From Epiperipatus broadwayi (lineage: Eukaryota > Onychophora > Udeonychophora > Euonychophora > Peripatidae), in assembly GCA_028023455.1 (NCBI GenBank), contig JAQFVV010012418.1:6321244-6385243 (forward strand): a stretch of DNA of 64,000 nt, written 5' to 3'. Numbering within the stretch: position 1 is the stretch's first letter; every line of letters begins with the position of its first letter. The position numbers and the translations under genes are program-made. Positions 11,724-25,190 of the stretch are shown piece after piece. The notes under the pieces are model-generated. The model saw nothing but the letters and a program-made list of their open reading frames with translations, ran no database searches and had not been told where the DNA came from.

Positions 11724-11731
11724 GTTTAGAT

Positions 11732-14700
11732 TAACAAAATGTAGATTTTATTCAGAAAAATTTGGTACAATGACTTTTAAACATATTTGGTATAAACTTT
11801 TACAAAATATTTCTTAAAAATATTACATTGTTTAAATAATTGATTCTCAAGTGTACATTGATTAAAAGATAAATATAAAATGTTACCAACTGATTTATTG
11901 AAGAAAATGAACTTTAATAAAGAATTTGAAATATTTGTAACATTTTATAGATATCTAGGATTCAATTCAATTTGATAAAATAAACACAATATACATTTTT
12001 ACAAATATAAATTAAATAAACTAATATAAAAAGGTTAGTTTTAATTAATGAAATATAAAAGATTATAATATTGATTAAAATATACTACCACCTATTATGA
12101 GATGGGTGTCAGTTAATAAAGATTGAATTCAAACCCAGACTAGTGCTGATGACATTGGCACTAGGTGAAGCAGGAATATGTACTATATTTCCAGCTTCAA
12201 GGTATTTTGCCACTACCCAAAGATAGCACACAAAACAGCTCTTAATACAAAATAGAATTAACAAACAATACTTGTCAATTCCAGATAAACTTTATAACTT
12301 CCATAAATATTATAAACTTAATGCTTCAAGAAATATCAATATTTTTAATAACTAAATACAATAACTTACCAACTTCTTTTTATCAAATAATTATAAGAAA
12401 TGTGATCAAGATAAGTGATATATGTGTGAGTTCAAATAAATTGATTAAATCAAAATTAAGTGTTTTATCTTTTAATATACTATTTAAAATAATATGCAAT
12501 CTAGGTTAACAATATTTTGATTATTAAGCGATGATGCCCCAGATGTACCTCCAAACTATAGAGCCAAAAAAACCTCTATGATACACCAACATATAGTTAA
12601 ATATACTATATTGATTGATGATGACTACAAAAATAATAAGATAATGTGCCGATAGCAATAACAATAATAATATGTATGGTGATTAGCAATAAGACCACAG
12701 ACAACTAAATAAACTTTTAAAACAACAAGATTTATTTACACTATTTACAAATTTATTTCAGAAACCTCTTAACTAAGACAAAGATATATAAAACCAGGTA
12801 TAGATAACAATGTGTATCCCATTGAATACATACATAGTATATAAAATAGTATAGTACACTGATACCTTCATTATCACTATCATTAGCAGCTATGTTTCTT
12901 CTATTTTATATTATAGAACAGGAAGGTTAAACTCTCTTTAACATAAATTAGCACTCAAGTTATAAAATAAAAGTGTATTCAATTCTTTGGGATAAGTGAA
13001 AATTTGAAAATCTAAAACTTAAAGTTATAAAGTAGCATGTTACACTCTATAGCTATTTTATTTATATCAGAATATGATATAAAGGCAATCATATGCAGCA
13101 CAAATAATTATTATCACTTGATATAAAAAGATGTATTATATTAATGTGGGAACAGATATCAGAAGTCAAATTCATACATGACACCAAAACCTTGCTTATG
13201 TCCACAACATAACCATTCCAGTCATTAACCTGTCTTACCGATCCATCGGCAAATCACTGCTTGATGAAAATAAAATGACATTGCACATGTGTATTTCTTG
13301 CCATGCCATGCTTGTAAACTGATGAAAGTATTACAGAATCATACATACTCTATTTACAATTAGACAAACATTATAGATACACAAGTATCCCCGAATTTAA
13401 CTTTATCCTATCATTGCTATTTAATTTTAAAATACTAAAACTTCACTGTACATGGTGGAAAACTAACTTCATAACATTATGAGGGATCATACAATAAAGA
13501 GAAGCTCTACAAAACATTATAGAGCTGTATAATAATATGGCCAATTCCAATACTTTTTTCCTAGATACAAAATGTGTGGATATTGTCTCATCACAGGGAA
13601 ACAATACGGGCCATGAATATAATCCTCTCTAGGGATTAACTGTACTAACTAAGCAATAATTATTTATCAGCCTCGACAATTTAATCCTCATGGAATATGT
13701 GATGGGAGAGTACTCTATCTATCTATGCACAATATCAATGATACTATATTTGATGCCACTATATGTTACACATACTTATCAGATAAAAAAATGATCACAA
13801 ATTCTTGTCAATACAATAGCAAGATAAAATTAAGTCTAACAATAAAAGTTAAAATGTAATTATCCCATTTTCCAATGCATAAACTAGTAGAGTATTAAAC
13901 AAACCAACATTGTAATTTAACCAACAATTAGTTATTTTAAAAATAATGATAATGTTTTGTTATAACAAGAAACACACACGTAGACAATGAAGAATAGCCT
14001 ACATTCTATAATTAAAGTGGACATGCTAATTCATAGGCAAAATTTAATAAATGTAAAATGCTTATATAAAATATTCCATATAATAAAATGATTGTGTCAT
14101 TATACTATACCTTTGACAAATTATTCTGTTAGTTTACTCATCAGTAGAATATCAGAAGCTATTTTCAAAATGCTAGAGATAAATATATCCCTCTCTCTGT
14201 CTAGATAAATGAGATTTAATATTATATTTTCAACCAACTGGGAAAATAAAAAAAATATATATAATATAATAAATATATATGCCTTTATACATTTATTGGT
14301 CTTTAAAATAATTATATATTCATACCATATATATATATTCCTCAATAACATATTACAAACAATATATTATAATACTAAACATGAGTAATAAAAAAAAAGA
14401 AACATTATATCCCATGTTATTTTACCCTCCTTTAGTTCAAAGTTTGTACCATTATTATGAGCTGACTGATGAGGGAAACTGACATCATAGGCAAAACATT
14501 TTATGAGTAATGCATCCATATATTTTTATTATTATTACATTTGATCCTGGTACAGTAAAACAAAATCAAACACTTCCAAAACTATGTAGCACAAAATAAG
14601 AATACCATGTTTATTCACATTTTCTGCAGAAATTTTTTTTTAAACATGAAGTTATAGGTTTATTAAGGTTAACAAGATAAACTTTTTAAAATCATTTATT

Positions 14701-17656
14701 GATTTTTTTCCATCTGCAGTAATATCTGGTATAATTTTAAAATGATCTTGGCATTTTTAAAACTAAGAAGTAGATATTTATTTATTGATTTGTATCAGTA
14801 AATTTTAATATGTTCTTTAATAATACTAGGAAGAATTATTATTTTCTTTGATCAAGATTTATTAAATCATTTGCAATTATAAATAAATTATCCTAGCATT
14901 TAAAAATACTGTAACATTTTCAATAACCAAGCAGAATTAGCGCTAAAAAATTTATCAGATGATTTTTCTTCTTTAATAAGAATAGGAAATAAGTTTATGC
15001 ATTTTTTTTCTTTTTAAATTGATTAAACTTTATATTATTAAAGTGACTTTTAGTTGATTTGATTTAAAACTTAAAGGTTTTGTCCAAAATTATTTTTTTG
15101 ATTATATTTTTATTAAGATTATAATTTACCAACAAACATATTTTCTTCTTTATTTATAAAGAGCATGTAAAAACATTCTTTTTTTTTCTTTGCCACTGAT
15201 TAACATAAATAAAATAAAAGTTCATGCTTACACTTTTTTGTTTGGTCTTGAGTTTGAATTTGTATTTTATCAGGCAATTGTTTTTCAATATGGCTCTCAT
15301 TCTTCCTTTCCAGTAAGAATTCCAGGAATTATAAATCAATGAAAAAACAGTGAAAAATGTATACAAGGAATAAAATGTCTTATTCCATGTTTTTAAACAT
15401 ACACTATCTTGTAATCTTGTCCAATTCAATCCCCAAGGTTGTTACTTTTTAGCTTTTTTTTCTTTCTTTAATATTTTTTTAGGTGTTAGATCTTGAAGTC
15501 ATCATTCTGATTTTTCTTTTTTGATACCCCCCCACAAACTCTGTTAAGTTTTTTTATATCTTGTATTACATTGGATTGTGGTACAATTAAAATAAACCAA
15601 TAACATGACAGTGTGCATATAATTAATATTACTCCACCTACCTTCATTTTTGATAACTATCCAGAATATTCAATACTGTTTTAATTCACTGTAAAAATAT
15701 GCTTGGGAATTGACTACAATTATTCGTTTACAAGATTTATAAATTTAATTTTTCCAATTACTATTCAACAATAATAAAATAGCAAACATATTTATACCCC
15801 AAATTAATAATAATACTGTTAAATTATCATTTTATCACTATTAAAAGCTTATAATGTGTTTGAAATCTCTTCTACACTCAAGCAGATTTTCTAGTGTATC
15901 TGGAACAGTCTCTATCTAAAGTCATTTATTGAGCTATTAATGACAGATCTATTTTTAAAATTTAAAATTTTGGATTATTTAATACAGTGGTCTAAATAAA
16001 AGGTCACAATATATATATAGATCACGATTTAAACTAAAACTACATTACTATTTTCATCAATAAATACTATACATTTTAAATGAAGTGAAAAAAAGTAGCA
16101 ATAATAATGATAAATATAAGCAAAAGAGTTTTCTAAAATAATACCTTAATTCTAGTGTTTATTTTTTAAATCGCGATCCAATGACATTTTATTATTCCAG
16201 AAAAAATAGAATTATGATAAAAAGCTATAAGATTCAAAGCACATTTTATTACTTCCATTATTTTCCAAATATCCTAATTATCTTTCATTCAGCAGATATT
16301 TGATCTATATAATGTTATAAGTGTGTAAACACTAATTTATATCCATGATGATGCAATGTAGATATCTTTCATTTAACAAGTAATCAATTCATAAAACATT
16401 ACAAGTGAACAAAAGCTAGTTTTATTTATGAAGATGCTATGGAAATTAAACCAATTTTTATCTGGTGTATAAATTATCCATCAAGCTTATACAATTATAT
16501 CAATAGGTGAACATAATCTTTGTGTACATTTAATGTTATTAGCTTTTAGACTTCATCATTGAAAACTAGGTAATATTTGTTTTTAAAGCAAAGAAACATT
16601 CAGATGGCTTTGAAATGCTAAGAATTAATTTTCATATTTCAATAAATTGTCACCTCTCATAAATTCAATGATCTTGTCTGGCCAATGGATGAACATTATT
16701 GCTTTCAGCCCATCATTCTATCTATTTGACAATCATATACTTTTGAAAAAAAAATCATAAGAGTGAAATTAGATTAATTTCTATTGAAGTCAAGATAGAG
16801 AGTTTTTTTCTGTTCAGCTCTATTTATAACTTTTTCAAATGACATCAGAGTAACTATAGCAATACCCTTTATTAATTCTTTACCCAATTTTAATCAATGT
16901 CTCTCAAAAATTTTATACAACAAATAAAATAAATATTTTATAATTATTATATACAACAAAAATTTAAGTTTTCATAATACAAGTAAGATCCTTTCACTCC
17001 AATATAAATTAAACAATTAAGATTGCATTCTTTCATACTACAATGGAAATAAACTTTTTGCATATATCTTTCAAATATAATATTATACAAATAAAACAAC
17101 AAATATACTAGAGACATTAAACATTTAGGTTTATTATTTGTAATCTACTATGGTGAATGTAGTTACAAAAATATATAATAAAGAAAGAATAATAATTTCA
17201 TTAATACTATAAACATTATTATTTACACATTCATTTTTAAAATGAATAAAGCCAATTCACAATCTTATACTATACAATTAATAATAAACAATTTTTATAT
17301 CAATATTATCATTGTTATAGCAACAGAGTTCAATGCTTCATAGGTTACCATAAATATGACTGACATTTGACCACATATTGAAACTTATCTTAATCTTCAG
17401 TAGGAGCAATATATATATGCATACATTATTGAAATAATTGTCAGGTTTTTTTTCCAGAAATATGAATGACTACTTATTTGCATTTTTGTTTGTCTATATG
17501 CTTATTTGCAGTTTGATTTAGCAACTTTGTTTATTAATCTAAATATGAGTTTATTTATAATTTGGATATAACTATTTAATAAGTTATATATTCTATATTA
17601 TGATACATTTGTCCATATATATATATACTAGTAAAATTTATTATTTTTATGTTTAG
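11732..17656. other. AT-rich sequence upstream of the first integrin exon, no gene seen
   Basis: This 5.9-kb stretch is mostly AT-rich with TA runs. It includes a short-inverted-repeat element at 15985-16200 and somewhat less AT-rich pieces at about 12100-12230 (with a B-box-like GGGTTTGAATTC on the - strand) and 13180-13330. I looked for the upstream integrin exon, which should end two bases into a codon, and did not find one. Open frames at 12321, 14121 and 15154 are low-complexity. Confidence 0.4.
15985..16200. mobile_element. Possible MITE with imperfect inverted ends
   Basis: The left part contains AATAAAAGGTCAC and GATCACGATTTAAA. The right part, reverse-complemented, contains AATAAAATGTCA and GATCGCGATTTAAA in the same order. 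The interior is AT-rich and non-coding. The arms are short and imperfect, and I see no clear target duplication. Confidence 0.4.
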
Positions 17657-17729
17657 ACCAAACACTACCTTAACCTGTTCTAATAAAGGCAAATGTAAAT
17701 GTGGGCGATGCATATGTGATCCACAGGAA
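17657..17729 (+). CDS. Integrin beta exon: start of I-EGF2
   Basis: A 73-bp exon lies between acceptor TATGTTTAG and donor GTAAGT. Reading from the second base gives PNTTLTCSNKGKCKCGRC then ICDPQE. This is the CSxxGxCxCGxC signature that opens an integrin EGF-like module; five cysteines match C1 to C5. The first base completes a codon begun in an upstream exon, and the exon ends on a codon boundary. A possible N-glycosylation site (NTT) precedes the first cysteine. The other two frames contain stops. Confidence 0.9.
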
Positions 17730-20526
17730 GTAAGTACATAATTTTATTTTAATTTCAAATTATATGATTAAAGCATTTTTGTTTAAATGATTTTTGTAAA
17801 AAAACACTAAATAGCAATAAAATAAAATTGATTGTTTTAATTGGATTATTCAAACTTATGATAGATGATACTATCATTTTATACTAATGCTATTATAAAA
17901 TCATTTCAATTTTTTTATCATATTAATAACAAAGTGACTCTTTTCAATTATCAAAAAGTGATAACCATTATTTCTTGATATTATAATAAAATAGCTTTTA
18001 TTAGAGAAAAACATCATTTAAGGTTAGATAAAGTAATATTATCTATTCAGAACAGATCTAGATATAAAGTTATTTAATTAAAAAGATATGTTTCAGAAAG
18101 AAATTTAGATGATATTATAAAAAATTTTCAATAATTTAATAATAATTTGTATTGTAAAAACTGAATTTGAAACCAGATTTGATTTTAAAAATGAATCAAG
18201 AAATCTCTGAATATATGACATAATTTAGAGATCATGGTAAAAAAAAAAACAGCAGATAAATATGGATTATCAAAACAATATCCTTTAACAGATTTTCTTA
18301 TAATTTGAAATCAGAATACAAAAAAAATCACATTGCATGAAGCAACTTAGAAGTGCAGATTAATGGATATGCTCTCCAAGATTAAAATGATATAAACATT
18401 AAAAAGTTGACATTATTTCAATCATATTCATAAGAAAATTGACATTGTTTTATTATCAGTATCTACTATAAGTATTAAATTTCAACAGATATTAACATCT
18501 AAAATTGCTAATTTGGACCAAGTGATAATTGGTTGCACTTCAGCAAACTTAATATTGTTAATAGGGTTAGGATCTTGAATGATTACTTAGTTGATGAAAA
18601 ACAGCATTTAGATCTAATTTTGCATAATTCATGGCTATTTCAAGTAGGAGCAGTATTTCATATATGTAATTCCTCTTTTTATTTAATATCTGATTGACTG
18701 TTATATAATTGTCTCTGCAATTGCAGTCTGCTTTATGATAATTACAAAAGTTGCATATTCCAAGTTCCCATTGGCTGTTAGTATTCTCTTGTTGACTAAG
18801 TCTTCCAATGCTTTTGCTTATTTTGCAAATGACATTTTTAATCCTTTTATATAATTGATTTATTCATTGAGATTGTCCAATTTCTCCTAGTTTACTTTTG
18901 AAAAGAATAAAAAATATATTATGCATTTGTTTTTTTTTATCATAACTTTCTTGATTGTAGAGATTATAATATTCAGTGGCATAAATCAATTTCTACTAAA
19001 GTTTATGCTATTATGAATGATGTGCAATGGCATTGTTTAATTTTTCAATTTGCCTGTACAGGCATTATAATCTTTTAATTTATTTTAATTTGATTTCAAT
19101 ATGCTTTATTTAGTTTTTAAATTTGATATATTTTTGATGAGTTTCTACAAATGACCTTCCAATCATTTTGCAACATTTGTGACTCTTCATTACACAATTT
19201 TTGTATGAGAATTTTTTTAATTACAAATTTTTATTTGTTGTGAATTAAGGTTCTGTATTAATCTATAATTTTTTTGATCAAACTGGCATTGTTTTATGGT
19301 TGAAAATAATTTTGTCTCTGTCAGTACATAAAATAATTTATAGTCAATAGCTTTTGTCACATCTTGACACCCCCCCCTCCCAGAAATTGCTGTAAAATGC
19401 TTTCAAAAATTTACCATAGGCACATTTCTTAATTCTCATAATAATGAATTGAGCTCTCATATTTTTTCTCCTTTTGTTTTGAGAGCAATTTTGGAGATGA
19501 AAGTATGCCACATGTCTATTGAATCTTGGTTTAAAATGTTATCAATTTTTTTCATTGCAACCTTAAATTGTAATTGCTTTGGTTTTTGTTATTCACAAAG
19601 ATTTGCAATTGTTTTATGTCTTGATCAGCAAAGAACAGTACGTTGGCAATTTTAATTTCATTGTTTTTGATTTTGATTATAAAATATTTTTTCATATGAT
19701 TAATTTTAATGATTATTCTTATAATTGATTAATGTCAATTTTTCCTATATTTATGTGTGATATTATAACCATTTACATTTAACTCAAGTCTTTGTCTAAT
19801 TCTGATTTGAGATTATTTTATTAAATAGTTATTGATATAATTTTGGTTCTTTGAAACTGTCTATATTTTATTGACTAGTATTTTTTTTCCTCATGATATA
19901 TTTCTATCGATTATGGGATTCACTTGAATATTAAATTTTTATCCACGATATATAATAGATCAATGGTAAATAGTCGCAGCATATAGTGTGGCTAAAATAT
20001 AAATAGTGAATATTAATAGTTATGTTATCACAATGGTAGTAACTATAATTATTTATTTGATAAATCAGTAGTAAAGAAATAGTACATATATATAATTTTA
20101 ACTGCAATTTGAATCTTGGCAATCATTTATCTTTTTCAAATATCTTTTATTTACACTTTAAGAATATTTTCTGAATCAATAATTAATTTAACATAGCTGT
20201 ACGTCAGTGGAAGATTATATTATATATATAATGTTAAAATTTTTGCTTGTAATTATTATTAAATAATCCTCAAGGCATATAAAAATATAATAAGATTGGG
20301 GTGATCTACCTAAGACCTTAGATCTGCTTTAAACTTATAGAAGTAGATTGTTCTGAATTTCTTTTACGGAAGATAGAAGATTGACTTTTGTCTTGCTTTT
20401 GTTTACTATATTATAAATGAAGTTTATTTAATAAATATGATTTTCTTTTCAACCCTAATGATAAAAAGTGGAAAATAGTAGATATAAAAAATATTTTATA
20501 ATAAATGGTTTTATTTACTTTGGATT
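17730..20526. other. Intron sequence, no recognised element
   Basis: AT-rich first-intron sequence. T-rich on the + strand from about 18600 to 19900, with a C run at 19369-19380. No protein-like frame; the 68-codon frame at 19449 shows nothing recognisable. Confidence 0.4.
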
Positions 20527-20767
20527 AAAAACACACAAAAATAATTGTTTCTTCAACCACAATTGGAGTTTTATATTTAACTTGAAATAAAAGCGTGAGT
20601 GGAGGGGGGGGGTGAGAGTCTAGAAATTAATTACCTCAATCTCTTATTATAAAAAATAAGCATTGAATTAATTAATTTCTGGAAACCTTTTATTCTCAAA
20701 TACTTTTATTTCAAATTAAATATAAAAACCCAATTATGACCGAAAAAATAATTATCTGTGTGTTTTT
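20527..20767. mobile_element. Foldback (long inverted repeat) element, copy 1
   Basis: The left arm (about 20527-20593) and right arm (about 20703-20767) are imperfect reverse complements. The outer ends are AAAAACACACA and TGTGTGTTTTT. Inside are TTGTTTCTTCAACCAC and CTTGAAATAAAAG on the left, with their counterparts on the right. A G-rich segment lies in the loop. It shares arm sequence with the element at 43092-43351, so this is a repeat family. Confidence 0.8.
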
Positions 20768-21109
20768 AGTTCAAAGTTAGTAAAACTATTTCATATAAAA
20801 TATTTTTATAGCTATTATTTTTCAATTTTTAGCATTAAGATTAAAAATACAATTCATGTGTATTAAATAAAATTTACTTACAATATAGTTTTATAATCAA
20901 AATTTGTTTTTATTTCAATTTTAAAAGAACATTAAGACACTTTTTAAGATAAATGATGTGATGTACTGCGACTTCTCCTTATACGAAGTCAGGAATCTCT
21001 CAGCAACTTTGTCCAGAGAAACCTCCTTCCCTTTTCATGCTCCACCCTAAGTTTTCCCATATCCTACTCCATCCCATTTTCAAAACATAATCTTTGTCAA
21101 CTACAAGGC

Positions 21110-22012
21110 CTACATATCTAAATTCCTTTTACCTTTTCCCAAACCCAGCATAAAAACCAATAACTCACTTTCTGTATAATCACTTTGTTTATATTTATTC
21201 TTCCATAACTTCATTATTTGTATCCTTTCTGCTTTCAAGCATTGACATTGAATTATCAGATACCTAATATTTTCTATGCCTTCCTTACACAACTTGCAGG
21301 CTAAATCACCCATATTGCCTTGTTGCTAAAGATTCTATTCGAGCCTTAATCAGTAAATTACTTTCCTTGCTATTTTCATAAATTAGCTTGCACCCAATGT
21401 TCCATTTATTTCTAAATATATTTAAACTCCTTTTACTCTCTATACTAGTTCTCCCTCTCTCCAACTCCCTATTCTTTATTAATGCATTTATTCTTCTATT
21501 CCATTCCTTACCACTTTAATATTCAACAATTCTCCTAACACAATCATCCCACATTTTGTACAAGTATACTGATATAAATTCTTTATCCAAATCTTCTGCA
21601 CACTGCATTACCTTTTCACCCATCTTGTTGCCTGCCCTTTACTCATAACCCAATTAAATACTATTTTGGCTATTCTTTTATTATCCATAAACTGCAATCT
21701 ACTGAACATTTTCATTTTGCTTTTTGAATCTCTCATATAAAAACTTAACCATCCCATTTCTTTTTGAATTGCCTCCTTTGCTGTCCACACATCTACATCT
21801 AATGCATGTCTTCCTAATTTGCTTTGTACTTTTTTTAAATAATTTAATACTACTTTACGAACACATAATGCATCATTGCCATATGTTAACCCTGCTATTG
21901 CTATTCCCTTCCATATAATTCTAGCTACATCATATTTATTATATGAAAACACTGCTAATTTCTTTATCAATCCCTTTCTTTTCTTTGCTTCATTTATCCT
22001 TTTTTTTCCCAT
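21110..22012 (-). pseudogene. LINE ORF2 C-terminal region
   Basis: A frame at 22012-21608 (134 codons) contains AGLTYGNDALCV and a VDVWTAKEAIQKEMGWLSF segment typical of the post-RT thumb region. After stops, 21313-21110 reads MGDLACKLCKEGIENIRYL and IIQCQCLKAER, the degenerate CxxC...C zinc-knuckle-like end of CR1/L2-type ORF2. Both belong to the LINE described above. The + strand frame at 21724 is a shadow. Confidence 0.65.
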
Positions 22013-22199
22013 TCATCCAAGCAATTTTTCTTATTACTTAAGATGATTCCCAAATAACTATATCTATTTACCACACTTAACTTTATATCTCCCAATAAAA
22101 ATTCATTGTCTTCTTTTTACCCAGTATAACCCATGATTGTATTTGATTTTTACCCACCCTTGCACATATCCTCAGCATAACATTCATATCTTCTCTTTT

Positions 22200-22890
22200 T
22201 TCTACACACAAAAAGATATCATTCATAAATAAAAGACCCGACAAAATATATATTCCCTTACCACCTATTAACGGTATCTCTATCCCTCCTACTAGTTTTT
22301 TATTGCTCTCTCCAAATCACTCAAATACAACAAAAACTAAATAGGTAACATAGGGCATCCTTGCCTTAGTCTCACCCCATTTTTTAGTAATTATTTTTAT
22401 ATAATTTCTTAATAATATACACTAAAGCTTCACCCATTCCCAAATTGCTAAACTTACCCATAATCTATTTCTATTTACTCTATCATATGCCTTCTCTACA
22501 TCTATAAAACTCATATATAACTGTCTATCTGAATTCCTACTCTTATCCATGAGGTGTATAACTATAAATAAACTATCTCCTATATGCCTATCTGATCTAA
22601 AACCACCTTGCATTTTCCCCACTACATTATTTTCTTCCATCCATTTTGTAACCTTTTCAGACACCATATATGAGAAAACTTTATACAAAACTGATGTTAC
22701 CACTATTGGTCTATAATTGTTTAACTTTCTATGATCCTTAACCTTTCCTTTAAATAATAATCTTACTCTTGTATTACTACAACTACCCAGAAAAACTATC
22801 TTCTATGCCATCTTATTAAAACATGATATAGCTTTACTTTTGCCCTATGCCATAAATTCATTACCATCTCTGCTGCCCATCCATCTAAAC
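22200..22890 (-). pseudogene. LINE reverse transcriptase fragment with altered active site
   Basis: On the - strand the reading passes GKARGLDGW (about 22890), NYRPIVVTSVLYKVFS (around 22700), GGFRSDRHIGDS, then SFIDVEKAYDRVNR with the first catalytic Asp intact. Frame shifts follow, then NGVRLRQGCPMLPI, and GLLFMNDIFL at 22218-22229. In active enzymes the last motif reads (F/Y)ADD; here it is FMND, so the first Asp of the pair is Asn. With the frameshifts, this rules out activity. Confidence 0.75.
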
Positions 22891-23552
22891 CTCTTGCCTT
22901 TCCACTTTCTTCCCTGCCTCATTCTGTTCATTTTCTGTAAACCTAATATTCCCATTAATATATGCTTTCATGTTTTCTATCACTCTGTCTTTCACATATA
23001 ACATCTTTTCTATATCCATTACATACCTTTTTAAGATTCTTTCTTATTATTCTCTAGAGCTACACTCTATTCCCTCATCATCTAGTAATACTATCTCCCC
23101 CCCCCTACATGTCTCCTTTTAATGTAATTCCAAATTTTTTTACTCCTATCTCTTCCACTTTTATTAATATCCTCCAACAATTTACTATTTAATTTTATCC
23201 TCTCTCTATAATTATCTATTTTAGCCAACTTCTTCTTTTCTAAGTACTGTTCTCATTTAGCATTAATATCTTTTTCACTTTTTTTTTTATTCTTAATAGC
23301 ATATTTATATTCTCTGCATGCTTTCCCCCTCTCTTTTACACTTTTACTCTCATTTTTTATTATGTTTATTCTTCTGAATATTCTCACCTAAAACCCTATT
23401 TGCCACTTTTTCTATTTCATCACACCAGTCCTTATACTCACCCCAACCAACTCTTCCATGGTTTCTTCAACTTCCAACTTATTCTTATCATTCACTCTCC
23501 ATCCACATCTTTCACTATTGTTTCTACTTTTATTTCTATCTCCATCACATTA

Positions 23553-24008
23553 CTAATCATTTCTATTACAAAAAAAGTTATGATCACTATTACATACTCT
23601 CTCTTCATTATCAAACACCTTAATTTTCCATACTTTATTTATTCCCTCTTTCTCTACTAATACATAATCTATTGTGTGGAATATATTATTTCTAGAGCAT
23701 GTGTATTGTCCCTCATAAATATTTGATAAATCTCCAATGCTCAAATTCGCTCTCTGACAAAATTTCTTCAAAAGCTATCCATTCTTATTATCTACATCAT
23801 CAATTTCTTCATTATGCCCATTCATATCCACTATAACCATTATTCTCTTCTCCTTTTCTTTAAAACTCTGTATATCCTTAACTAGGTATTCATATATGCT
23901 ACTGTTCCACTTCATTATAGTTTGACTATCTCCAGTAGCTATATAAACTATATCCACCATCCATTCCTGTCTTCCTAACCTTATCTCAAACACAAATGTT
24001 CTTGACAT
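23553..24008 (-). pseudogene. LINE ORF2 endonuclease domain, broken
   Basis: Two frames (24008-23775 and 23771-23553) together cover part of an endonuclease/exonuclease/phosphatase fold. Visible are MVDIVYIATGD, MVIVDMNGHNEEIDD (the DxN core strand), HTIDYVLV and, near the end, NSDHNF (the Asp-His motif). They match the order in LINE endonucleases but are split by a stop at about 23774. It lies between the esterase ORF and the reverse transcriptase of the same element. Confidence 0.7.
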
Positions 24009-24448
24009 TTAACAGTATTTAAATATTTTTTTTGATATAACACTTACACCACCACCCCTTTTTTTCTTTTTCTTTTTTATTTATACCCTGCCATACCAAA
24101 TGTTCCAGAATAGGTTCTTTTTCTCTTAGATGTGTTTCCATTATGGCTAATACCCCAAGCTCTTCATTTTCAATTGCTTTATTTAATTCCAGTCACTTTT
24201 CTGATCTCCCACCACCTTGAAAATATCCAATTTTAACAATTTCTTCTTTCCTAACTACTCTTTTATAAATTCTTTTGATTCATTCTTCTCCATTACATTT
24301 ATAAATAACTTGCTTACCATTAATTTTACAAACCCATTCCCTCTCCACATCTACACTTATATCTAAATCAACTACTCTTTGTTTATTTCTTACATCCCAT
24401 CCATTATTCTTCTTTTTGATAATACTGCAATTTAAAACATCACCCCCT

Positions 24449-24996
24449 TTATAATTTTACCAAATTATATTCTTTATAAATTGGACTCCCTAAAACTTCA
24501 CTTCCTTGTTTTCCTAAGTGCAATCCGTCTTTACTATATAACTCCTTCTTTCCAATAAAACAATCCCACACATCCACAAACATAACACCATTTTTCAATC
24601 TCTCCTTTATAGAACTTGCCCTATCTAACATATACCTCTTGTCAAATCTTGGTAATAATCCAAGTATCCCTACTCTTCCTCTAATCTTACTCAAATTCCT
24701 AATCAATTCTATGTTCTCATCCATTACTCTTTCTGATGGCTCTGACAAATTATTAGTCCCTACCATAACATACACATTTCTACTACCATACTTTTTACTT
24801 TATCTATAACATTCCTAATTATAGTTCCAGGCAAACATACTCTTATATACCTGCTTCTATTTTCCCTTGCAATTATATCCCTATATTTTCTAATTAGTGA
24901 ATCTCCTATCAATACTGTCTCATAGTCTACTTTCTCTGCTCCATCCATAACATTTTCTACTAGCTTCTGGACCTCATTATCTACTTTCCTTATCAT
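24449..24996 (-). pseudogene. LINE ORF1 SGNH hydrolase (esterase) domain, frameshifted
   Basis: SGNH hydrolases cleave ester bonds with a Ser-Asp-His triad, and several LINE clades carry one in ORF1. The first frame (24996-24760) has VLIGDSLIRKYRD with the nucleophile Ser at residue 33. After a frameshift near 24780 the second frame (24775-24449) has MVGTNNL, the block III Asn, and near its end SKDGLHLGKQGSEVLG, carrying the catalytic Asp and His. A coiled-coil stretch lies upstream to about 25190. All catalytic residues can still be read despite the shift. The natural substrate and role in retrotransposition are not known. Confidence 0.8.
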
Positions 24997-25190
24997 TCCT
25001 ACTCAATAATTTCTTTATCTGCTCACACTTCATCTCTTCTACATCCTTCACCTCTTTCTTTATCTTACTTATTCTTTGGCTAACCATCTCCATTGCACTT
25101 CTAATTTCTCCACTCATATCTCCTGATGCTCCACTAAAACCATACTCTGTCCCATCATCAACCCCCTTTGGATTAAAGCAATTAGGGAAT

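Larger units (their letters stand above)
20955..25190 (-). mobile_element. Decayed LINE with an SGNH-esterase ORF1 (CR1/L2-like)
   Basis: The - strand carries, in order, a short coiled coil (25190-25000), an SGNH hydrolase (24996-24449), an endonuclease piece (24008-23553), reverse transcriptase motifs (22890-22200) and a C-terminal region (22012-21110). It ends in a conserved 3' segment reaching 20955. That architecture belongs to the CR1/L2 group of LINEs. The + strand is strongly pyrimidine-rich across the element, opposite to its neighbours, which marks its extent well. Many frameshifts and stops show it is inactive. Confidence 0.8.
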
